45,719 nt of DNA from Bacteroidota bacterium (GTDB taxonomy: Bacteria > Bacteroidota > Bacteroidia > Chitinophagales > Chitinophagaceae), in contig JAEYOL010000112.1 in the NCBI GenBank assembly GCA_023411775.1, positions 1 through 45,719 on the forward strand, read 5' to 3'. Numbering within the stretch: the first letter of the stretch is position 1; the number at the start of each line of letters is the position of its first letter. The translations under genes were made by a program, and so were the position numbers. Below, piece after piece: positions 41,796 to 45,719 of the stretch. Below the pieces are notes generated by a model, which worked only from the letters and a program-made list of their open reading frames with translations, searched no databases and was not told the origin of the DNA.

Positions 41796-43382
41796 ATGAA
41801 TCTGAACAACATGTTGCTTAGCGGCAAGACCGCGTGCGCACTGGCAATAGGTGCGCTGCTAATTACAAGTTGCAGTAAAAATGATTTCCGGCGCAGTAAC
41901 CGGGATAATCTTGCAACAACCGATGCCGGGGAATCTTCAATCTCTGCTACCGCCACTGCAGGTTACAAAACCTTTAGTTTTACCGAAATTCCTTTTGGAA
42001 ATAGTGACCTGGTAAATCCTGGTCGCGGTGCCGAACAATGGCACAACGCGGTTGAGGTTAACGTACCTGATGAAGGCGTGAAAACCACTCCCTATGATGT
42101 TTACTACCGATTTGTGTGGACAAGGATCGAGGGTGCTACACAGGGTTCTTATAACTGGACCTATTTCGACAACCTGGTAAACAATGCTATCGCGAAAAAA
42201 CAAAAACTTTCGTTTGGTATTATGACTTCTTACCCGGAAGGTACTACTAACGAAGGACTGGCTCAATTTGATGGTGGCTATGCGGCTTACCCTCTCTACC
42301 TTCACAAACTGATGCAGTCTGAATCTGTTAAAGACTGGAAGAAAGGAAGCACCTGGACGCCTAACTATAACTCATCTCATTATCATGCGCGATTGCTTGC
42401 CCTTCACCAGGCCATCAACCAGCATATCATTTCTAAAGGCTGGGAAAAAGTGATACAGTTTATCGATATCCGTGGATATGGTTCCTGGGGTGAGTGGAAC
42501 AGCTCAAGCCTGGTAAATCATACCAGGGAATATCCTTCCGGTACATTCCCGACAGCCGCTTCATTGAAAAAAATCGTTGACGCGCATACAAAGGGTTTCC
42601 CCAATTTCCCGCTGGTAGCGATGATCGCGGCATTTGATGCCAACCTGCTGGGTATTGTCAACAACCCACCCGAGATCGCTCATTATATCCTGACCACCCG
42701 CAACAACTGGGGTCCGATTGGCTGGAGACGTGATCAGTGGGGTGCTACCGATCAGTATCTGAAAGATTACCTGGAAAACAACAACCGTTCATACAATGGT
42801 GTCGTGCTGAAGAACCTGATCATGGAAAGGTGGAAGACTGCGCCGATCACCGGTGAACCTGCTCCTTTCAGCAATGATATGGCTGATCTTGAAAGACAGG
42901 TAAGGCTGTACCATGCCACTTCATTCGGAAATGGTAATTATGGTAACACTCCCAACAGTACCGTAAAATCCAGGGTAAGGGCTGCATCAAAAGCGACTGG
43001 ATACCGCTTTAAGATTATCAACGGTGAATACCCTTCAAGCATCAATAGAAATGTTGCATTCAATATTAAAACAAACTGGCAGAACATAGGTCTTGCACCA
43101 ACGTATGAAAACTGGGATGTCGTTTATGAATTGCAAACCAGTACCGGTGCAGTAAAATGGACAGGTAAATCAACAAAGGTGATGAAACTGTTTCTGCCTG
43201 CTACATCCGGTAGCGTAACAACAGATAAGTTTGTTGTTCCTTCTACGGTTCCCGCCGGAACTTACAAGCTGGTGGTCCGTGTGAAAGATCCAACCAATTA
43301 CAGGCCCAATATTCAACTGGCTATTAATGGAAAGAATGCTGATGGAAGTTATACCATTGCATCAAGCATAGCAGTGAAATAA
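41796..43382 (+). CDS. DUF4874/DUF4832-type lipoprotein, paralogue 1
   Basis: A 528-residue lipoprotein with lipobox ITSC (C26). A short spacer (about residues 27-62) leads to a glycoside-hydrolase-like TIM-barrel with the DUF4874/DUF4832 signatures NPGRGAEQWHN, RFVWTRIEG, IDIRGYGSWGEWNSSS and GPIGWRRDQWG. A C-terminal beta-sandwich (from about residue 430) begins GYRFKIINGEYPS. These domains are found in probable carbohydrate-active proteins, but no activity can be asserted. The frame allows an ATG at 41760; 41796 is chosen because the sequence just before it aligns with that before the second paralogue's ATG. Confidence 0.87.
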   Translation: MNLNNMLLSGKTACALAIGALLITSCSKNDFRRSNRDNLATTDAGESSISATATAGYKTFSFTEIPFGNSDLVNPGRGAEQWHNAVEVNVPDEGVKTTPYDVYYRFVWTRIEGATQGSYNWTYFDNLVNNAIAKKQKLSFGIMTSYPEGTTNEGLAQFDGGYAAYPLYLHKLMQSESVKDWKKGSTWTPNYNSSHYHARLLALHQAINQHIISKGWEKVIQFIDIRGYGSWGEWNSSSLVNHTREYPSGTFPTAASLKKIVDAHTKGFPNFPLVAMIAAFDANLLGIVNNPPEIAHYILTTRNNWGPIGWRRDQWGATDQYLKDYLENNNRSYNGVVLKNLIMERWKTAPITGEPAPFSNDMADLERQVRLYHATSFGNGNYGNTPNSTVKSRVRAASKATGYRFKIINGEYPSSINRNVAFNIKTNWQNIGLAPTYENWDVVYELQTSTGAVKWTGKSTKVMKLFLPATSGSVTTDKFVVPSTVPAGTYKLVVRVKDPTNYRPNIQLAINGKNADGSYTIASSIAVK

Positions 43383-43422
43383 CTCTCCCGGTTTTTATCC
43401 AACATATCCTAATAAAGTCCGC

Positions 43423-43457
43423 GGCCACCATAGCAACACGCTATGGTGGCCTTTTTT
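43423..43457 (+). terminator. Rho-independent terminator of DUF4832 paralogue 1
   Basis: GGCCACCATAGC (43423-43434) and GCTATGGTGGCC (43440-43451) form a perfect 12-bp stem with a 5-nt loop, followed by six T. It separates the two paralogues into independent transcripts. Confidence 0.95.
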
Positions 43458-43531
43458 GATTAAGATCGAGATTACAATTCTTTATGTGAATTAGTGTGCA
43501 TAATAAGAGTTATTCACTTTTTTCAATTATG

Positions 43532-43551
43532 AAGTATTGTCTCCAATACTT
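43532..43551. promoter_or_regulatory. Small inverted repeat upstream of paralogue 2
   Basis: AAGTATTG (43532-43539) and CAATACTT (43544-43551) are perfect complements around a TCTC loop, 83 bp before the start codon. Possible operator; not found upstream of paralogue 1. Confidence 0.35.
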
Positions 43552-43634
43552 TTAAATATTCAGGATTATTCAATTGATTCGTATTAACAGATTCCTGCAC
43601 AGTTATTGAATGTGGGGAGAAAATTCAATACCCT

Positions 43635-45479
43635 ATGACAATCAAACGTCTGTTGCTATGCAACAAATCCGTTATTGCATTGGCGACCTATGCCCTCCTG
43701 CTAATTAGTAGTTGTACCAAGGAAGAGGAACTGTCTTATGAAGATGCTCACCCTCCTGGTAATTTGCCAACTGATACGATCGGGATCAATCCTCCCGACA
43801 GTACGCCACCGGTAACAAATCAACCCGATACAACAGCGCCGGTTACTAATCCGCCGGACACAACGACACCTCCGGCCACAACACCACCACCCACAACGAC
43901 CCCGCCACCGTCTACCAATCCGCCTGATACAACCACACCGCCGACGACAACACCGCCACCAACTACTACACCACCACCGACCACAACGCCTCCGCCGTCG
44001 ACGACACCACCCCCGGCTGTACCGCCAACGGAAACACCGGTTACCCTGTCGCCATTCAGCTTTACTGAAATACCTTATAGTAATCCTGACCTGGTAAATC
44101 CCGGTCGCGGCGCCGAGCAATGGCACAATGCGGTGGAAGTGAACGTGCCCACAGAGGGTGTGAACACTACGCCTTATGATGTATATCACCGCTTCGTATG
44201 GACCAGGCTTGAAGGCGCTTCACAGGGATCTTACAACTGGAGCTATTTTGACGGTCTTGTCAATGCGGCTATCCAGAAAAAACAAAAAATGTCTTTTGGT
44301 ATCATGACCTCCTATCCCGAGGGTACGAGCAACGAAGGGCTTGCATCTTTTGATGGCGGATATGCGGCCTACCCGCAATACCTGCATAATATGATGCAAC
44401 AGGAATCGGTGAAGGACTGGAGAACAGGAAGTACCTGGACGCCTAATTATAATTCACCGAATTACCTGGCAAGGTTACTGGCCCTGCACCAGGCACTGAA
44501 CAGCCATATTGAATCTGCATCTTATAATGGTGTCCGTTACCGGGATGTGATCCAATATATCGATATCCGTGGTTATGGTTCCTGGGGTGAATGGAATAGT
44601 TCAAGCCTGGTGAACCATACCAATGAATACCCATCAGGAACTTTTCCAACAGTGGCAACATTCAAAAAAATTGTAGACGCGCATACCAAAGGATTTCCCA
44701 ATTTCCCGCTGGTAGCAATGATCGCCGCATTTGATGCCAACTGGCTGGGTATTGTCAATAACCCACCTGAGATCGCGCACTATATTCTCACCACCCGCAA
44801 CAATTGGGGGCCTATCGGCTGGAGACGGGACCAGTGGGGCGCGACCGACAGTTACCTCAAGGATTATCTCGAATTTAATAACCGCTCTTATAATGGTGTT
44901 GTGTTTAAAAACCTGATCATGGACAGATGGAAGACAGCACCCATCACCGGTGAGCCTGCTCCGTTCAGTAATGATATGGCCGACCTCGAGCGCCAGATCA
45001 AATTGTATCACGCTACTTCCTTTGGAAATGGCAATTACGGTAATACACCCAATGGCACGGTAAGAGAAAGAGTAAGGGCGGCATCCAAAGCGTCGGGTTA
45101 CCGGTTCAAGATCACCAGTGGTGAAGCGCCTAAGAAGATCACGCGCAACAGCTCCTTTACCATCAATACAATGTGGCAGAACGTGGGACTCGCGCCTACT
45201 TACGAGAGCTGGGATGTTGTATTTGAATTGCAAAACAGCAGTGGTAATGTAGTATGGTCGGGTAAGTCGAAGAAAGTGTTGAAACTATTTCTTCCTGCTA
45301 CCAGTGCTACTAAGACCACCGACAATTTCACGATCCCAACTTCGGTGTTGCCTGGTACCTACAAACTCGTGGTACGCATAAAAGATCCTAACAATTACCG
45401 CCCGAATATCCAACTGGCGGTGAATGGTAAAAACAGTGATGGCAGTTATACCATCTTTACAGGTGTTGAAGTAAAATAA
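43635..45479 (+). CDS. DUF4874/DUF4832-type lipoprotein, paralogue 2, with Pro/Thr-rich linker
   Basis: A 614-residue lipoprotein with lipobox ISSC (C27) followed by TKEEE, resembling the surface-export signal of Bacteroidota. Residues about 53-135 are an almost pure Pro/Thr linker containing repeated PPTTTP words and several D-S/T-T triplets (PDST, PDTT). From FSFTEIPYSNPDLVNPGRG onward it is collinear with paralogue 1, with an extra five residues in the ESASYNGVRYRDVIQ segment. The linker would hold the barrel away from the membrane. Core residues such as SWGEWN and GWRRDQWG are the same in both. It has its own terminator. Confidence 0.87.
   Translation: MTIKRLLLCNKSVIALATYALLLISSCTKEEELSYEDAHPPGNLPTDTIGINPPDSTPPVTNQPDTTAPVTNPPDTTTPPATTPPPTTTPPPSTNPPDTTTPPTTTPPPTTTPPPTTTPPPSTTPPPAVPPTETPVTLSPFSFTEIPYSNPDLVNPGRGAEQWHNAVEVNVPTEGVNTTPYDVYHRFVWTRLEGASQGSYNWSYFDGLVNAAIQKKQKMSFGIMTSYPEGTSNEGLASFDGGYAAYPQYLHNMMQQESVKDWRTGSTWTPNYNSPNYLARLLALHQALNSHIESASYNGVRYRDVIQYIDIRGYGSWGEWNSSSLVNHTNEYPSGTFPTVATFKKIVDAHTKGFPNFPLVAMIAAFDANWLGIVNNPPEIAHYILTTRNNWGPIGWRRDQWGATDSYLKDYLEFNNRSYNGVVFKNLIMDRWKTAPITGEPAPFSNDMADLERQIKLYHATSFGNGNYGNTPNGTVRERVRAASKASGYRFKITSGEAPKKITRNSSFTINTMWQNVGLAPTYESWDVVFELQNSSGNVVWSGKSKKVLKLFLPATSATKTTDNFTIPTSVLPGTYKLVVRIKDPNNYRPNIQLAVNGKNSDGSYTIFTGVEVK
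43791..44039 (+). repeat. Low-complexity Pro/Thr codon repeat inside paralogue 2
   Basis: About 83 codons made largely of ACA/ACG/ACT/ACC and CCA/CCG/CCT/CCC. Degenerate PPTTTP and NPPDTTTPP units recur. Codons vary from unit to unit, so it is an older, diversified repeat rather than a fresh slippage product. Confidence 0.9.
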
Positions 45480-45501
45480 GGATTTGCCCTATTTGAAAAC
45501 G

Positions 45502-45534
45502 AAGGCTGTCCCGAAAGTGGGGCAGCTTTTTTTT
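45502..45534 (+). terminator. Rho-independent terminator of DUF4832 paralogue 2
   Basis: GCTGTCCC (45505-45512) pairs with GGGGCAGC (45519-45526), with one G-T wobble and a 6-nt loop, and is followed by eight T. It starts about 25 bp after the stop codon. Confidence 0.9.
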
Positions 45535-45551
45535 GTTATCTGATACCCCTC

Positions 45552-45675
45552 TATACTGGTTGAAAGTAGTTGAATATAGTTGAATGTGGTTTAATATTGG
45601 ATGGGTAGGTTTATACTTGTTGAAAGTAGTTGAATATAGTTGAATGTGGTTGAATATGGTTTAATATTGGATTGG
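45552..45675. repeat. Nested tandem repeat: about 60-bp unit built of 10-bp units
   Basis: The 30-mer starting TGAAAGTAGTTGAATATAG at 45561 recurs at 45621, exactly 60 bp later. Within each copy, 10-bp units such as AGTTGAATAT, AGTTGAATGT, GGTTGAATAT and GGTTTAATAT follow one another. Copy 2 has one extra 10-bp unit. The rest of the window end (45676-45719) is AT-rich with no gene. Confidence 0.9.
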
Positions 45676-45719
45676 TAGATTGGTCATGATTTATTATGAT
45701 TTGAAGCGTTGTTTATATT

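Noticed and set aside
45552..45675. Possible CRISPR array at the window end
   Set aside because: The units are 10 bp and contiguous, with no unique spacers of 25-40 bp and no cas genes nearby.

Overview
The window looks like a chromosome segment of a Bacteroidota bacterium, most likely in or near the Chitinophagaceae. The signs are LytS/LytTR regulation, many lipoproteins with acidic residues after the lipid cysteine, TAnnTTTG-type -7 promoter elements, DUF4832 lipoproteins, a NagB/PIG-L fusion, and intergenic short-period repeats. No tRNA, rRNA, CRISPR array, transposase or prophage was recognised. Taxonomy and functions are inferred from motif recognition alone.

Layout. 1-6.3 kb: truncated NtrC-like response regulator, pyruvate dehydrogenase E1 beta, a YpdA-like flavoprotein, and a LytS/LytTR pair followed by DoxX. 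6.3-10.2 kb: a minus-strand run (thiolase, tandem-repeat secreted protein, PaiA-like acetyltransferase) diverging from an acidic DDLVH-repeat protein, an RDD membrane protein and a 52-residue secreted peptide. 10.2-10.9 kb: a gene-free repeat region with two 90-bp tandem copies. 10.9-17.5 kb: a small acidic protein, secreted aminopeptidase P, two related lipoproteins with Ig-like repeats, an Asp-box propeller and a secreted peroxiredoxin. 17.5-22.3 kb: small membrane proteins, cutC, glycosylasparaginase, an FMN reductase/pirin pair and a SnoaL-like protein. 22.3-28.7 kb: CocE-like hydrolase, GH20 hexosaminidase and a NagB/PIG-L fusion. Together with the glycosylasparaginase these suggest GlcNAc/glycoprotein scavenging. 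28.7-33.5 kb: YccA-like membrane protein, Rnk-like factor with a decayed partial duplicate after it, AI-2E-type permease and an AsmA-like protein.

33.5-41.5 kb is the most unusual part. It is a tight minus-strand four-gene operon, in transcription order: an HD phosphohydrolase fused to a Pycsar-type (PycTM) membrane effector domain; a SdiA-regulated-type propeller lipoprotein; a 1190-residue protein combining a degenerate phosphoesterase domain, a kinase-like middle and an Omp85-like barrel; and a GAF-domain protein. Gaps are 8, 18 and 4 nt, and a 9-bp inverted repeat lies just upstream. It joins a cytoplasmic/inner-membrane nucleotide-type module to outer-membrane and lipoprotein components, and no cyclase is visible. 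It is my best candidate for an undescribed system.

41.8-45.5 kb holds two tandem DUF4832-type lipoprotein paralogues. The second has gained a Pro/Thr-rich linker carrying candidate O-glycosylation motifs. The window ends in a nested 10-bp/60-bp tandem repeat.
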